Shown here: in pieces, positions 26,511 to 35,685 of the stretch
Layout: each line of letters starts with the position of its first letter
Numbering within the stretch: position 1 is the first letter of the stretch
Assembly: GCA_041650805.1 (NCBI GenBank)
Contig: JBAZKM010000009.1
Coordinates: 33,261-97,260, forward strand
Length of the DNA: 64,000 nt
Source of the DNA: Candidatus Omnitrophota bacterium
GTDB taxonomy: Bacteria; Omnitrophota; Gorgyraeia; 2-01-FULL-45-10
Direction: 5' to 3'
Notes under the pieces: generated by a model
Told to the model about the DNA's origin: nothing
What the model saw: only the letters and a program-made list of their open reading frames with translations
Databases searched by the model: none
Position numbers and translations under genes: made by a program

Positions 26511-27182
26511 TTAATATATTTGCGGAGTCCGCGTCATCCAGTGGACGAACCTGTTGGCATCGTCCTTCTCTGCCTTCCTGTAGAGATACATCATGAGCTC
26601 ATAGGGTCTCGTATCGTTCCTCAATACGACCCTGCGCGTCAGGGTGTAGCAGAAGTCCAGCAAACGCGCGGGGTCTACGTACAATTTGTCCTTGTCCTGA
26701 TAGTCGACCCTTCCGGAGAAGACGTCGAACGCAAGGGCGCCTCTCGTCAAAGAGAACATCTTCTTCACCATAGCCTGCATATACTCTACAGGATCACCGT
26801 TAGTGGGCCGCAACTGGACCGTGGCGGCGCAAAAGACATAATCGTATTGTTCATCAAAACGTTCCGTCAGGATGTCCTTACACAGGAAGTTGTCTTTCGG
26901 CAACCTCTTTTGAGACGCCTTTATCATGTCCGGGTTGATGTCTATACCCGTATATTTTCCCTTCCACCCGTAGCTCCTGAGGTAGTCGCAAAGGAACCCC
27001 AGGCCGCACCCAACATCGAGGAGAGAGCTCTCCTTTGCCATCGGCTCTATGTCCGCCAGGAGGGCATACCTGTCCGTCTGCTGCCTGTCGGACCTGTATA
27101 CGAGCGCCTCCTTCGTCGGACCGTACTCTTTCAGGCGGCCGGAATAGTAGGTGTTCATCTCCCGCTTACTTTTTTCGTCCAT
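26511..27182 (-). CDS. Class I SAM-dependent methyltransferase
   Basis: 223 residues from the ATG at 27182, which follows AAAGGA; a TTG further upstream is less convincing. Motif I is LLDVGCGLGFLCDYL and the SAM-ribose acidic residue is in YTGIDINPDM. Mid-protein YDYVFCAATVQLRP replaces the common DVIEH motif, so the acceptor may differ from that of its neighbours. It lies between a methyltransferase and a radical SAM gene in the same direction. Confidence 0.83.
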   Translation of the reverse strand: MDEKSKREMNTYYSGRLKEYGPTKEALVYRSDRQQTDRYALLADIEPMAKESSLLDVGCGLGFLCDYLRSYGWKGKYTGIDINPDMIKASQKRLPKDNFLCKDILTERFDEQYDYVFCAATVQLRPTNGDPVEYMQAMVKKMFSLTRGALAFDVFSGRVDYQDKDKLYVDPARLLDFCYTLTRRVVLRNDTRPYELMMYLYRKAEKDDANRFVHWMTRTPQIY

Positions 27183-27207
27183 GGGCTTCTTCCTTTCATC
27201 TCTTTTT

Positions 27208-28335
27208 TTATACAAAAGCAAGGTGCTCGTTATCCGCGTCGAGATATTCCAATATCATCTTATTCTTTTCGTTCGCGACACAGTGGTGGTTGCAGTGGAT
27301 AGACGGGTTTATCTTAAAGAACGCGTTCTTATCCGAGAACCAGAAATCCCTGAACCGGCAATCTCTTATGGAACCGATAAGACCCTCTTCCAGGTTGTAC
27401 GCCTTGTCCTGGCACGGGTATATGTTAAGGTCTGCCCCTATCACCGGCAGTATCTGGAGATACGGGCACCATGTATGGGCTTTCCTGAACTTTTCATCGA
27501 GCTCATGGTACGAGTCGTTTATCTCAAAAGTCCCGTCCGCAAGGTCGCCCGCCGCCTTCCTAATCTCCTCTTTGACCTTATCGAATATCGGCCTGTGATA
27601 TAAGTTATTCTCGGCGCCGTCATTACTCGTTATGCACGGGGAGGCCTTCACGCTGTCGACGCCTATATCTTTCAAGAGCTTCATAAATCCGTAGAGATGG
27701 CCTGCGTTCGTCTTATCGATTATTATGCTCACGCCCAGATAGCATCCGCCTCCGAGCTTCTTGAATCCCTTCATATTCTTTATCACTTTTGCGAATTCGC
27801 CTTCAGGGACGCCCCTATACGAAGAATAACTTTTGTCATCCCACCCGTCCATGGATACCCTGAGCCATGTGCCTCTCGAGGAGAATACCTCGGCCGTCTC
27901 CCCCGTCAGCCGGGAACCGTTCGTTAAGGCGGCGAACTTTACGGCTGTCCCGGATATCTTCTTTACCGCCTTGAGGAGGTACGGGTAGCAGAACGGGTCC
28001 CCTCCGCCCGAGAAGGTGACCGCCTTCACACCCATCCCGGCTATGTCGTCGATCATCTCCATCATCTTTGCTTCCGGTATGTGGTCCGTCTTGACCATAT
28101 CCTTCCCGAGCTGAAGATCATCGGCCCTATACGCGCAGTAACTGCAGTTATGGCCGCAGACGTTCGTCGGCTTTATCCTTATATGAAGGGGCGCCATTAT
28201 CTTATCCGCGCTCAAGGGAAGAGAATCGAGCTTATCCTTGAAGTGGAATATCTTCGTGCGCGTGTAGAGGAGCCCCTTCTTCCGCGCGCGCTTCCCTTTA
28301 CTCGCCTTTTCCTTATTCAAAGTATATGAACTCAT
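27208..28335 (-). CDS. Radical SAM protein with SPASM-like C-terminus
   Basis: 375 residues. The cluster motif CGHNCSYC lies near 57-64, followed by AVTFSGGGDPF. The C-terminal part has several Cys (IYPCQDKAY, then DCRFRDFW and HCNHHC) that could bind an auxiliary cluster. Substrate unknown. It is flanked by methyltransferases. The start is not sharply defined: the ATG at 28335 lies inside the end of the next gene and has no good Shine-Dalgarno sequence, and a TTG five codons in is possible. Confidence 0.85.
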   Translation of the reverse strand: MSSYTLNKEKASKGKRARKKGLLYTRTKIFHFKDKLDSLPLSADKIMAPLHIRIKPTNVCGHNCSYCAYRADDLQLGKDMVKTDHIPEAKMMEMIDDIAGMGVKAVTFSGGGDPFCYPYLLKAVKKISGTAVKFAALTNGSRLTGETAEVFSSRGTWLRVSMDGWDDKSYSSYRGVPEGEFAKVIKNMKGFKKLGGGCYLGVSIIIDKTNAGHLYGFMKLLKDIGVDSVKASPCITSNDGAENNLYHRPIFDKVKEEIRKAAGDLADGTFEINDSYHELDEKFRKAHTWCPYLQILPVIGADLNIYPCQDKAYNLEEGLIGSIRDCRFRDFWFSDKNAFFKINPSIHCNHHCVANEKNKMILEYLDADNEHLAFV

Positions 28336-28975
28336 AGTCCCCGCTGTATCCGGATCTGTCGAATAACCATACCCACGATGCCGGACTGAAAAACGCCTCG
28401 CACGTCAATGCCCAGCACTGCAGGTTGAACAGCTCCGCTTCGTTCCTGTAGCTCTCAACGGCTACGTATTTATCCCTGCCTACCCTCTCGATCTCCTTCA
28501 GGGCCGGCGCCAGATCCTTCACCTGCAGGTTGTGAAGGGTCGTTATCGATATCACAAGGTCAAACTCCTTATCCTTGAACGGGTATAGCTCTTCGGCCCT
28601 GTGGACGAATAGCTCGCCCCTTATCTCCTCTTTTGCATTCTCTATCGCGTATCTGGATATGTCGAATCCGGCGATCCTGGAACCGGGGAGGAGCCGTTTG
28701 AGCTCATAGAGCAGAAAACCCTTGCCGCATCCGACGTCGAGGATCTTCGCGTCCTTCTGGAGACGATAGTGCTTTATCATCTCCTCTGCCACCGCCTTCC
28801 ACCTGCCGTCGTACCTGTAGCCGCCGTACCCGTATCGCCTGTCGCCGTCCCAGTAATCCTTGCCGTACTCTTTGGCGACCTTCATGCAATGGACCTTATC
28901 GTCGGTCATCCTGCCGACATAATCCCTCTTCGTCTTCTTATGTAACGGCGTTATGAAATTCACCGGTTTTCCCAT
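28313..28975 (-). CDS. Class I SAM-dependent methyltransferase
   Basis: 220 residues from the ATG at 28975; a GTG two codons upstream is also possible. Motif I is ILDVGCGKGFLLYEL, with IAGFDISRYAIE for SAM binding and LVISITTLHNL as motif IV. The frame runs into the next gene by 23 bases. It is the third methyltransferase of this block and lies directly after the transketolase pair, so a modified sugar made there may be its substrate (inference). Confidence 0.83.
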   Translation of the reverse strand: MGKPVNFITPLHKKTKRDYVGRMTDDKVHCMKVAKEYGKDYWDGDRRYGYGGYRYDGRWKAVAEEMIKHYRLQKDAKILDVGCGKGFLLYELKRLLPGSRIAGFDISRYAIENAKEEIRGELFVHRAEELYPFKDKEFDLVISITTLHNLQVKDLAPALKEIERVGRDKYVAVESYRNEAELFNLQCWALTCEAFFSPASWVWLFDRSGYSGDYEFIYFE

Positions 28976-28977
28976 AT

Positions 28978-29904
28978 TCACCGCCCCAGTAGTTTCTTCG
29001 CCGCGCGTACGATATCCGTCTTTGAGAGGCCATTCATCTCTTTCATCTCCTGATATGTCCCGTATCCGGATGGGAATACCCCTTCCAGTCCCAGCCGTTT
29101 AAATTTAAAGGAAGGGTCTTTCCCCTCTTCCAATACGGTCTCCGCCACTATACTACCGAGGCCGCCGAGTATCGTATGCTCCTCTACGGTCAGTATCGCA
29201 CCCGTCTCGGCCGCCGCTTTGAGGATGATCGCCTTATCGATCGGCTTTACGGTATGTATATTTATCACCCTGGCGGAGATACCGCCTCTCTTCAATTCTT
29301 CCGCTGCCTGAAGGACATCATGTACTATACCGCCTGTAGCGATGATGGCTATATCGTCCCCGTCCCTCAGCGTGACCCCCCGGCCCGGTTTGAAACCATA
29401 TGCCTTATCATATATCTTTGGCGTGCCTCCTGTGGCAAGGCGTATATATACAGGCCCGTCTATCCCGGCTGCCGCAGAGGTCACTTCCCTGGCCTCAATA
29501 GGATCGGCCGGAGAGAATATCGTCATCTCCGGGAGGGACCGCATGATAGATATATCCTTCGTCGCCTGATGCGTTGGGCCCAGCGTGCTGTATACAAAAC
29601 CGACGCCTATCCCGACCAGCTTCACGTTCATCTTCTGGAGGCAGACGTCATTCCTTATCTGCTCAAAAGCCCTCATTGTGAGGAAGCAGGCGATGGTGTA
29701 CGCGAACGGTATCTTCCCACATGCGGCCAGGCCTGCGGCGACGCTCACCATATTCGCCTCCGAGATACCGAAGTTCAAAAATTGGCCGGGCAGCTCCTCC
29801 CTGTACCTGTCATAGACGATCGCGCCGTTGTCCGCCACAAGGGAGAGTATCCGCTTATCCTTTTTAGCCAGTTCGTAAAGAGCGGCCACGTATGCGTTCC
29901 TCAT
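28978..29904 (-). CDS. Transketolase, C-terminal subunit
   Basis: 308 residues covering the pyrimidine-binding and C-terminal domains of transketolase. FGISEANMVSVAAGLA carries the catalytic Glu that activates ThDP, and LGPTHQATKDISIMRS matches the family's substrate loop. It should pair with the N-terminal subunit encoded just upstream, with which it shares an ATGA overlap. Split transketolases are usual in many bacteria and archaea, but here the pair sits in a sugar-modification operon, so it may transfer a two-carbon unit to a specialised sugar rather than serve the pentose phosphate pathway. Confidence 0.92.
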   Translation of the reverse strand: MRNAYVAALYELAKKDKRILSLVADNGAIVYDRYREELPGQFLNFGISEANMVSVAAGLAACGKIPFAYTIACFLTMRAFEQIRNDVCLQKMNVKLVGIGVGFVYSTLGPTHQATKDISIMRSLPEMTIFSPADPIEAREVTSAAAGIDGPVYIRLATGGTPKIYDKAYGFKPGRGVTLRDGDDIAIIATGGIVHDVLQAAEELKRGGISARVINIHTVKPIDKAIILKAAAETGAILTVEEHTILGGLGSIVAETVLEEGKDPSFKFKRLGLEGVFPSGYGTYQEMKEMNGLSKTDIVRAAKKLLGR

Positions 29905-30746
29905 TGCCGGGGCCCCTCAAGCGTATCCATCTCAAGCTCTCTGCATATCATCTCGGTCTCTTTCCTGTCGGGCAGGCGGAAGTGCCAGATCGGCACGTTC
30001 TCCATGAAGGAGACACCCTTACCCTTTACCGTATGCGCTATTACCAGATTCGGCTTTCCCCTGACGAACGGCACTGACGCGAACGTCTTTCGGAGTTCAG
30101 GTATATTATGTCCGTCCACTTCTTTCACCGCCCAACCGAAGGCCTTCCACTTATCGGCCAGGGGCTCGAGCGATATTATATTCTCTATCCTGTCCATCGC
30201 CTGCAGTTTATTGTAATCGATGATGACGGTAAGGTTATCGAGCTTATGCTGCGGCGCGAATAACGCCGCCTCCCATACCGATCCCTCCTGGCATTCCCCG
30301 TCGCCCAGTAGTACAAATACCCTGTAATCCTTCTTATCCATCTTCGCCGCGAGCGCCATCCCCATCCCGAACGGGAAGCCGTGTCCCAGGGCCCCGGTAG
30401 ATGCCTCGACCCCGGGCACCTTGTGCATATCGGGGTGTCCCCCCAGGATGGTGCCGCGCCTTCCGAATGTATCGAGATGGCTCTTATCAAAAAATCCGCT
30501 GTCCGCAAGGACCGCGTATAGCGCAACGCCTGCATGGCCTTTGCTCAGTATGAACCTGTCCCTCGCGGGGTCCTTCGGCCTTTTAGTATCTATCTTCAGG
30601 ATGCCGTTATAAAGGACCGTGAGTATCTCTACTATCGAAAGCGAGGCGGGTATGTGGCCGCCGCCGCCTTTACAGATCGTCTTTATTATGACCTGCCTGA
30701 TATCCCTTGCCCTGGTCCTGAGGTCCGCCGTATTCATCGTTCTCAT
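29901..30746 (-). CDS. Transketolase, N-terminal subunit
   Basis: 281 residues holding the ThDP pyrophosphate-binding domain. GGHIPASLSIVEIL, RFILSKGHAG and the ThDP motif that opens GDGECQEGSVWEAAL and ends with IIDYNK are all intact. It forms the active enzyme with the downstream C-terminal subunit. ATGA overlaps on both sides tie it to the SDR gene upstream and its partner downstream, so the three are probably made in fixed ratio. Confidence 0.93.
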   Translation of the reverse strand: MRTMNTADLRTRARDIRQVIIKTICKGGGGHIPASLSIVEILTVLYNGILKIDTKRPKDPARDRFILSKGHAGVALYAVLADSGFFDKSHLDTFGRRGTILGGHPDMHKVPGVEASTGALGHGFPFGMGMALAAKMDKKDYRVFVLLGDGECQEGSVWEAALFAPQHKLDNLTVIIDYNKLQAMDRIENIISLEPLADKWKAFGWAVKEVDGHNIPELRKTFASVPFVRGKPNLVIAHTVKGKGVSFMENVPIWHFRLPDRKETEMICRELEMDTLEGPRQ

Positions 30747-31747
30747 TTAAGTTTTATCGCCTGCATCGTCTTTATATTATAGTAACGTATATCGGTCATC
30801 GGCTCGGGTATCCTGCCGTCGGCGAACGCCTCCTTCAGGTCCGTTATCGCGTCTTTTATCGTGCGGCGCGCGGAGAAACCGAGCTCGCGCATTATCTTCT
30901 CGGAAGATATGTGATAGGACCTGTTATCGTCGGTCGGCTCCGTCACTATCTCAAGCTTTTCGTCCTTTACGACATTCGTGACTATCCTGGCTATATCCTT
31001 CACCTTCTGGTTCTCGAACCCCGCGTTGAATACCTTGCCGGCGATCTTCTCTTTGGGATATTCGAGCGTCTTCACATACAGGTCGGTGACATCGTCGATA
31101 TGTATATTGGGCCTCTTCTGTTCTCCGCCGAATACGGTGATCCTCCTTTTGTTGACGGCATGGTTGGTCAGTATATTCACCGTGAGGTCGAGCCGCTGGC
31201 GCGGAGAATAGCCGCAGACGGTCGCCGGGCGCAGGACGAGGACGGTGAAGCCGCTGTCATGCGCCTTCAGGAGGTACTCCTCGCACATCGCCTTATATTT
31301 CGAATAGTCGGTCAAAGGTTCAAGGGGCAGGTCTTCCGTCACGTTCTCCTGGGCCTTTACCCCGTAAACGCTGGAAGACGACGCGAAGACGAACCTCTTG
31401 ACCAAAGCTTTCTTGGCGGAATCTATAAGAGCCAGTGTTGCATCATAATTTATGCTCTTCCCGAGCGCCGGGTCCAGCTCAAAGCTCGGGTCATTAGATA
31501 TGCACGCCAGGTGTATCACGGCGTCGCAGCCGGCGAGCGCCTTTTCGACGAGCCCCCTGTCCCGTATATCGCCCTTTATCTCTTCAAGGTTCGGGTTATC
31601 CCCGACCGCCTTCAGGACGTCTTTCCCGTAAATATAGAGGTCCAGCACCCTGACGTGATACCCCCTGTCGAGGAGCTTGGGGACCAGCACCGCCCCCACG
31701 TAACCTGCGCCTCCCGTGACCAGGACGTTCTTTATGATCTCTCTCAT
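30743..31747 (-). CDS. NAD-dependent sugar-nucleotide epimerase/dehydratase (extended SDR)
   Basis: 334 residues. The Rossmann motif VTGGAGYVGAVL is at the N-terminus, FASSSSVYG holds the Ser, and YSKYK is the catalytic YxxxK. The region LCRP-like VLRPATVCGYSPRQRLDL and the C-terminal RYYN match the SDR half of the CBS fusion at 55618-57009, so these are paralogues within the cluster. It acts on an NDP-sugar in the cytoplasm; whether it epimerises or dehydrates cannot be decided by eye. Confidence 0.88.
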   Translation of the reverse strand: MREIIKNVLVTGGAGYVGAVLVPKLLDRGYHVRVLDLYIYGKDVLKAVGDNPNLEEIKGDIRDRGLVEKALAGCDAVIHLACISNDPSFELDPALGKSINYDATLALIDSAKKALVKRFVFASSSSVYGVKAQENVTEDLPLEPLTDYSKYKAMCEEYLLKAHDSGFTVLVLRPATVCGYSPRQRLDLTVNILTNHAVNKRRITVFGGEQKRPNIHIDDVTDLYVKTLEYPKEKIAGKVFNAGFENQKVKDIARIVTNVVKDEKLEIVTEPTDDNRSYHISSEKIMRELGFSARRTIKDAITDLKEAFADGRIPEPMTDIRYYNIKTMQAIKLK

Positions 31748-31751
31748 GGCT

Positions 31752-32726
31752 TCATCTTCCCGCAGGGCTCGGCTCGAGCGCCTTACCCATTATCTTGTCT
31801 ATCTCCTTCATGACCGTCTCCGGCTTTATAAGCTCCATACAATTCTCTTTATAATGGATGCACTTATTGACACGGCACGGGAACTCTTCGCACTTCAGGT
31901 CTTCCGGATGCACTATGGAGCCCAGGCCGTACAGGTAATTTTCCCCGTGCGGGGTGGGACCGAATAATGCGACCGTCGGCTTCTTCAGGGCGATGGCTAC
32001 GTGCATCCCGAAAGAGTCGTTCGTAACTACAAGCCTGCAGGAGCTTATCCATTCGAAGTACTTTTCGATGCTCTCCAGTCCCTGCTGCCACGATACGGTA
32101 TATCTTTTGCCTATGATCGCCTCCAGCTTCTTCCAGGCGTCCATCGGCCATGCCTTGAGAGGCCACTTGTTGCCGACCTCATAGTTGAAACCTATATCGT
32201 ACTTATTCTTCGACCTGGGCTTATACCCAAGGATGTACTCTTCGCCGTCCCATTTTGCGCCTACCATCTCGAAGAGCCCCTCCTGCCAGTAGGCCGCCGC
32301 CTCTTTCTTCTTCTCCGCGTTCCGGCATATATCGAGCACGCTGTGCGACCCGTCATAGGCCTCGGCGTCCCCCGTCTTGGCGTCGAACCTGAACCCGTAA
32401 CGCCTCCACGCGTTTATCGAATCGGCCAGGGCGCACAGCCCCGGGACCTTCTCCAGGTTGACCACGGTGTCGAAGCTCTCCGACTGTATCTGGAGCACGG
32501 AACTTATATTGTATATGAGGATCCTGTCTATGTGCGGATTGCCCTTCAGTATGGGGTACGCCTTCTCGTCCACGAGCCACGTGACGTGGTTATCTTTGTA
32601 CAGGTTCAGGATCACCGTGGACCTCAGGACGTCGCCGTAACTCGTGACGTTCGATATCTCCGGGGCGAGCGTCTCCGAATACCCCACCTTGATGATCAAT
32701 ACCTTATGTTTCTTCTGCTGCACCAT
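31752..32726 (-). CDS. Glycosyltransferase family 9 (heptosyltransferase-like)
   Basis: 324 residues of GT-B fold. The N-terminal domain has the GT9 pattern HVTWLVDEKAYPIL followed by PHIDRILIYN. The donor half contains VVTNDSFGMHVAIALKKPTV and LFGPTPHGENY, the conserved NDSGxxHxA/GPT region. Members add heptoses or other sugars to lipopolysaccharide-type acceptors. A Cys-rich tail (CEEFPCRVNKCIHYKENC) is present as in many GT9 proteins. GAGGTG precedes the start. Confidence 0.88.
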   Translation of the reverse strand: MVQQKKHKVLIIKVGYSETLAPEISNVTSYGDVLRSTVILNLYKDNHVTWLVDEKAYPILKGNPHIDRILIYNISSVLQIQSESFDTVVNLEKVPGLCALADSINAWRRYGFRFDAKTGDAEAYDGSHSVLDICRNAEKKKEAAAYWQEGLFEMVGAKWDGEEYILGYKPRSKNKYDIGFNYEVGNKWPLKAWPMDAWKKLEAIIGKRYTVSWQQGLESIEKYFEWISSCRLVVTNDSFGMHVAIALKKPTVALFGPTPHGENYLYGLGSIVHPEDLKCEEFPCRVNKCIHYKENCMELIKPETVMKEIDKIMGKALEPSPAGR

Positions 32727-32730
32727 CTTT

Positions 32731-33615
32731 TCACCTCTTCGTTTTGGAGAACTGTATGTCCACAGACGTGTAACCGTACTCCTGATTGTGGTTCGTCTTT
32801 ACCTTTACGTCGCATTCGCTGCACAGGCCGTAATTGTCGCAACCGAGATGCCCGGCCGGGAAGGCGAACTCCGGGTCCATGATATTGCCCAGCGCCGAGG
32901 CCCGGCGGTTAAAATAGAGGTCCGAGTGGCAGCGGTATATATTCCCGTCCGGGGCTATCGGGACTACCGTATTCCTGCAAAATACCTTCTTCCCCTTACG
33001 CGTGCCTGCCGAGGCATCGGGGTAGAGGAAAGTGCCGTATACTTTTCCCTCCCAGTTCCCGAGAAATTCCTTAGGCCTGACCTCGACGCCGAACCTCTCC
33101 GCATACTCTCGTATAGAAGCTATCTCTTCCGTGCAGGAAGGATCGGTCAGGTAATATAGCCCGATCTTCAATATCGTCTTCAGCTCGGCGATGCGCCCGA
33201 TCAGCTCCTTATAGTCGTTCTGCCCCTTATGATAGCTCACCCTTATGGTCGGATACGGGGCAGGGCGCCTGTTCCACTCGAGCGTCTTAAGCTCCTCGAA
33301 TCTTTTCTTATCCAGAAAACCCGGTAGCGCGGTCAGCACATCCATCTTGTGGCGGACGCCTTCGAGTATCTGCCATATCCCATCGTACAGGAACGGCTCT
33401 CCCCCCTGAAGCGTTATCGGGATGCCTTCCGGCAATTCGAGCCGGTTCAGGGCCCCTATCCACTCACCGGGGCCAAGGGTCCGTATCGCGTTCTTCCCGA
33501 ATGGAGAACCGTGGTGCTTCGTGATACAGTAAGGGCAAGACAGGTGGCACCTGTCCGTGAGATAGACGCCCACATAATCATAATCTTTAGGTATAGTTAT
33601 AGGTTTCATGTTCAT
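32731..33615 (-). CDS. Radical SAM protein
   Basis: 294 residues with the cluster motif CHLSCPYC at 20-27 and ITLQGGEPFL following. C-terminal Cys (FCRNTV, YRCHSDL, CDNYGLCSECDV) form a short SPASM-like set. It is the first gene after an internal promoter at 33634-33662; the ATG has no Shine-Dalgarno sequence and would sit on a very short leader. The substrate is unknown. Confidence 0.85.
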   Translation of the reverse strand: MNMKPITIPKDYDYVGVYLTDRCHLSCPYCITKHHGSPFGKNAIRTLGPGEWIGALNRLELPEGIPITLQGGEPFLYDGIWQILEGVRHKMDVLTALPGFLDKKRFEELKTLEWNRRPAPYPTIRVSYHKGQNDYKELIGRIAELKTILKIGLYYLTDPSCTEEIASIREYAERFGVEVRPKEFLGNWEGKVYGTFLYPDASAGTRKGKKVFCRNTVVPIAPDGNIYRCHSDLYFNRRASALGNIMDPEFAFPAGHLGCDNYGLCSECDVKVKTNHNQEYGYTSVDIQFSKTKR

Positions 33616-33633
33616 TGTTATAATAATCTGTAT

Positions 33634-33662
33634 ATTATATGGTATATACCGCCATTTTTCAA
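33634..33662 (-). promoter_or_regulatory. Internal sigma70-type promoter
   Basis: On the minus strand TTGAAA (33657-33662) and TATAAT (33634-33639) are separated by 17 bases. This lies in the only AT-rich gap between about 1.5 and 63.4 kb, a 56-base spacer before the radical SAM gene. Predicted transcription starts near 33627, leaving a leader of about 12 bases. It would let the lower half of the cluster be transcribed independently. Confidence 0.55.
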
Positions 33663-33671
33663 CCCGCGTCT

Positions 33672-34817
33672 CTAGCGCGAGGCGCCGGAGAGGTCCATGT
33701 CACTGTCGGCAAAGGTCAGGAACCAGTTCTCCTTCCTGCCGGCCAGGTCCATATCTATGCCGCATTCCGCGTTCTCCACTATGAGACGCGGCTTGGAAGG
33801 CACCCCGATAAAACCGGACCTAATGAGCGCCTTTTCGAAATTTCTGTGCATCATATTGCACCATATCATCCCTATATCCGGCCTATCCCTGTAATGGTCT
33901 ATGGCAAAACCCAATAGAGCCATGACCGTATCGGGATCCGAGGCCCCTGCAAAGAGATCGGATATGACACCCACCTTAAGGCCGCGATATTCCCCGTCAC
34001 GCAGGACTATGTATCCTCTGGTCCTGCCCGTATCGGCCGAGGCTGCCTTGAATATCCCGTAACGCCGGTACGGCTGGTCCACGAACCGCCAGTTCAGATT
34101 GGCCATGTCCCTCTTAACGATGACAGGAAAACCGTGTGACACTTCATCCCACAGGCGGTCGAACGATTCATCAAAACGGTCTATCCCGGTTATGGTAATA
34201 TCTTTCCTGTATCCGCGAACGGCTCTCCATATAACTGACGGCGCGCGAAGGACGCGCACGATCACGGGAGGAAAGACCGCCAGGAACCGGGCAAGGGCCC
34301 TGTTCCGCACCTTGAGACGCAGGATATCTTCCCACCTATTGACGGATATATACAAAGGTATCCGGCCCACATCGATGAAACCCATCTTCCTGAATAACCC
34401 GTATGAGCTTTCGTTCAACCCGGCGGCCAGGAATATAGCCCCGTTCTCTTTTATATCCCGCATAAGCACCCTGGCCATAAAGGTCCCTATGCCCATATTG
34501 CGTACCGTCTGAAGGACTATCATGTCCCTTCCCCAGACGACCGGATAACACCGGTCTTTACATTTCAGTGCGGCCGGGATGATGCCGAGATGGCCGACTA
34601 TCTTCCCGTCTCGCCTATCCCTGCATAACCAGGCTGTCCTTGCGTCTTTTGCGTTCGGATTTTCGGCGGCGAACCATCTCCAGCGTTTCGTGACCTCATC
34701 GCCGTCTTCGAAGTCGGCGGCGTTAAAACGGCCGGCGTACGCGCTTTTGAGAAAATCGAGGACATCGCCGCCGACGTCCGGACCCGCCGGCTCCACCTTA
34801 TACCTCTTCACCGTCAT
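33672..34817 (-). CDS. GNAT-family N-acetyltransferase
   Basis: 381 residues from the ATG at 34817, which follows GGGAG and is one base past the deacetylase stop; the frame runs longer upstream but inside the neighbouring gene. Residues 1-170 form a GNAT domain, with VLQTVRNMGIGTFMARVLM as the acetyl-CoA loop and SYGLFRKMGF near its end. The C-terminal 200 residues hold a second, less clear acyltransferase-like domain (GYIVLRDGEYRGLKVGVISD). It probably acylates an amino sugar freed by the adjacent deacetylase or aminotransferases; this is inference. Confidence 0.75.
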   Translation of the reverse strand: MTVKRYKVEPAGPDVGGDVLDFLKSAYAGRFNAADFEDGDEVTKRWRWFAAENPNAKDARTAWLCRDRRDGKIVGHLGIIPAALKCKDRCYPVVWGRDMIVLQTVRNMGIGTFMARVLMRDIKENGAIFLAAGLNESSYGLFRKMGFIDVGRIPLYISVNRWEDILRLKVRNRALARFLAVFPPVIVRVLRAPSVIWRAVRGYRKDITITGIDRFDESFDRLWDEVSHGFPVIVKRDMANLNWRFVDQPYRRYGIFKAASADTGRTRGYIVLRDGEYRGLKVGVISDLFAGASDPDTVMALLGFAIDHYRDRPDIGMIWCNMMHRNFEKALIRSGFIGVPSKPRLIVENAECGIDMDLAGRKENWFLTFADSDMDLSGASR

Positions 34818-34818
34818 A

Positions 34819-35685
34819 TCACTCCCCACGCCGCCCTCCGTCGAAGTGGTATCTCTTGGCGCCAAAGCGCTGGTACAGCGCGTACCAGTCATAGGCGCCG
34901 GCGAGGTGCTTCGCAAATTCATCTCTCGTATCGAGCCATGAGATGCGGTTCCTGCGCATCAGGAACGGGTCCAGGCCCACGGAGTTACTGCCAAAGATCG
35001 CCGTATATGCCCCGGAGAACCCTGCTGCCTTCACCTTCTCTATTACGCCTTTGTTGTAGCTCCCGACGTGGCCGAAGGGATAGGCGAAGAGCCCGGGGGC
35101 CTCGCCCAATATATCTGCCAGGCGCTTCCTGGAGCCCGTTATCTCCTCTTCCAGCCGGGCTTCGTCGAGCTGCGTAAGCGCCCTGTGGGTCATGCCGTGG
35201 CACCCGAAATCTATTATGCCGGAACGCTTCATATCTTTAACCTCGGAAATGGATAATGCGCGTTCGTCGGCGGACCTGTCACGCAGAAAATCGGCAGTGA
35301 GAAAGACGGTTGCGGGAAAATTGTATTTTTTCAGCACCGGGAACGCATTCGTGTAGTTGTCCCTGTACCCGTCGTCGAACGTTATCACTACGGCGCGGGG
35401 CGGCATGGTCTTTCCCAGCGTAAGATAGCGGACCGCCTCTCCGGCGCTTATCACATTATATTTATGGTCGGTAAGATATCCCATCTGCCAATCGAAGGCC
35501 TCTTTTGAGATCGTCTCTTCGGCCCATTCGTTATCGACGGGCCTGGCGGTGACCGAATGGTAGACGAATGCCCTGAACCCGGCCCCGCTGCCGGCCGCAA
35601 CCTTCTTCGGGTTATAGAAGAGGTCGCCGATAGAGATCCGCCAGCGTTTCTTCAGGGGTACATCCTTCAGGTCCTTAGCTATCAT
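34819..35685 (-). CDS. Polysaccharide deacetylase (NodB-type)
   Basis: 288 residues. TFDDGYRDNYTNAF is the NodB motif with the catalytic base and metal Asp, and FGCHGMTHRALTQL provides the two metal His (HxxxH). FPATVFLTADF sits between them as usual. It removes acetyl groups from N-acetyl sugars of a polysaccharide. No signal peptide is visible, so it may act in the cytoplasm or on lipid-linked intermediates. Its start overlaps the GT4 gene stop as ATGA. Confidence 0.88.
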   Translation of the reverse strand: MIAKDLKDVPLKKRWRISIGDLFYNPKKVAAGSGAGFRAFVYHSVTARPVDNEWAEETISKEAFDWQMGYLTDHKYNVISAGEAVRYLTLGKTMPPRAVVITFDDGYRDNYTNAFPVLKKYNFPATVFLTADFLRDRSADERALSISEVKDMKRSGIIDFGCHGMTHRALTQLDEARLEEEITGSRKRLADILGEAPGLFAYPFGHVGSYNKGVIEKVKAAGFSGAYTAIFGSNSVGLDPFLMRRNRISWLDTRDEFAKHLAGAYDWYALYQRFGAKRYHFDGGRRGE

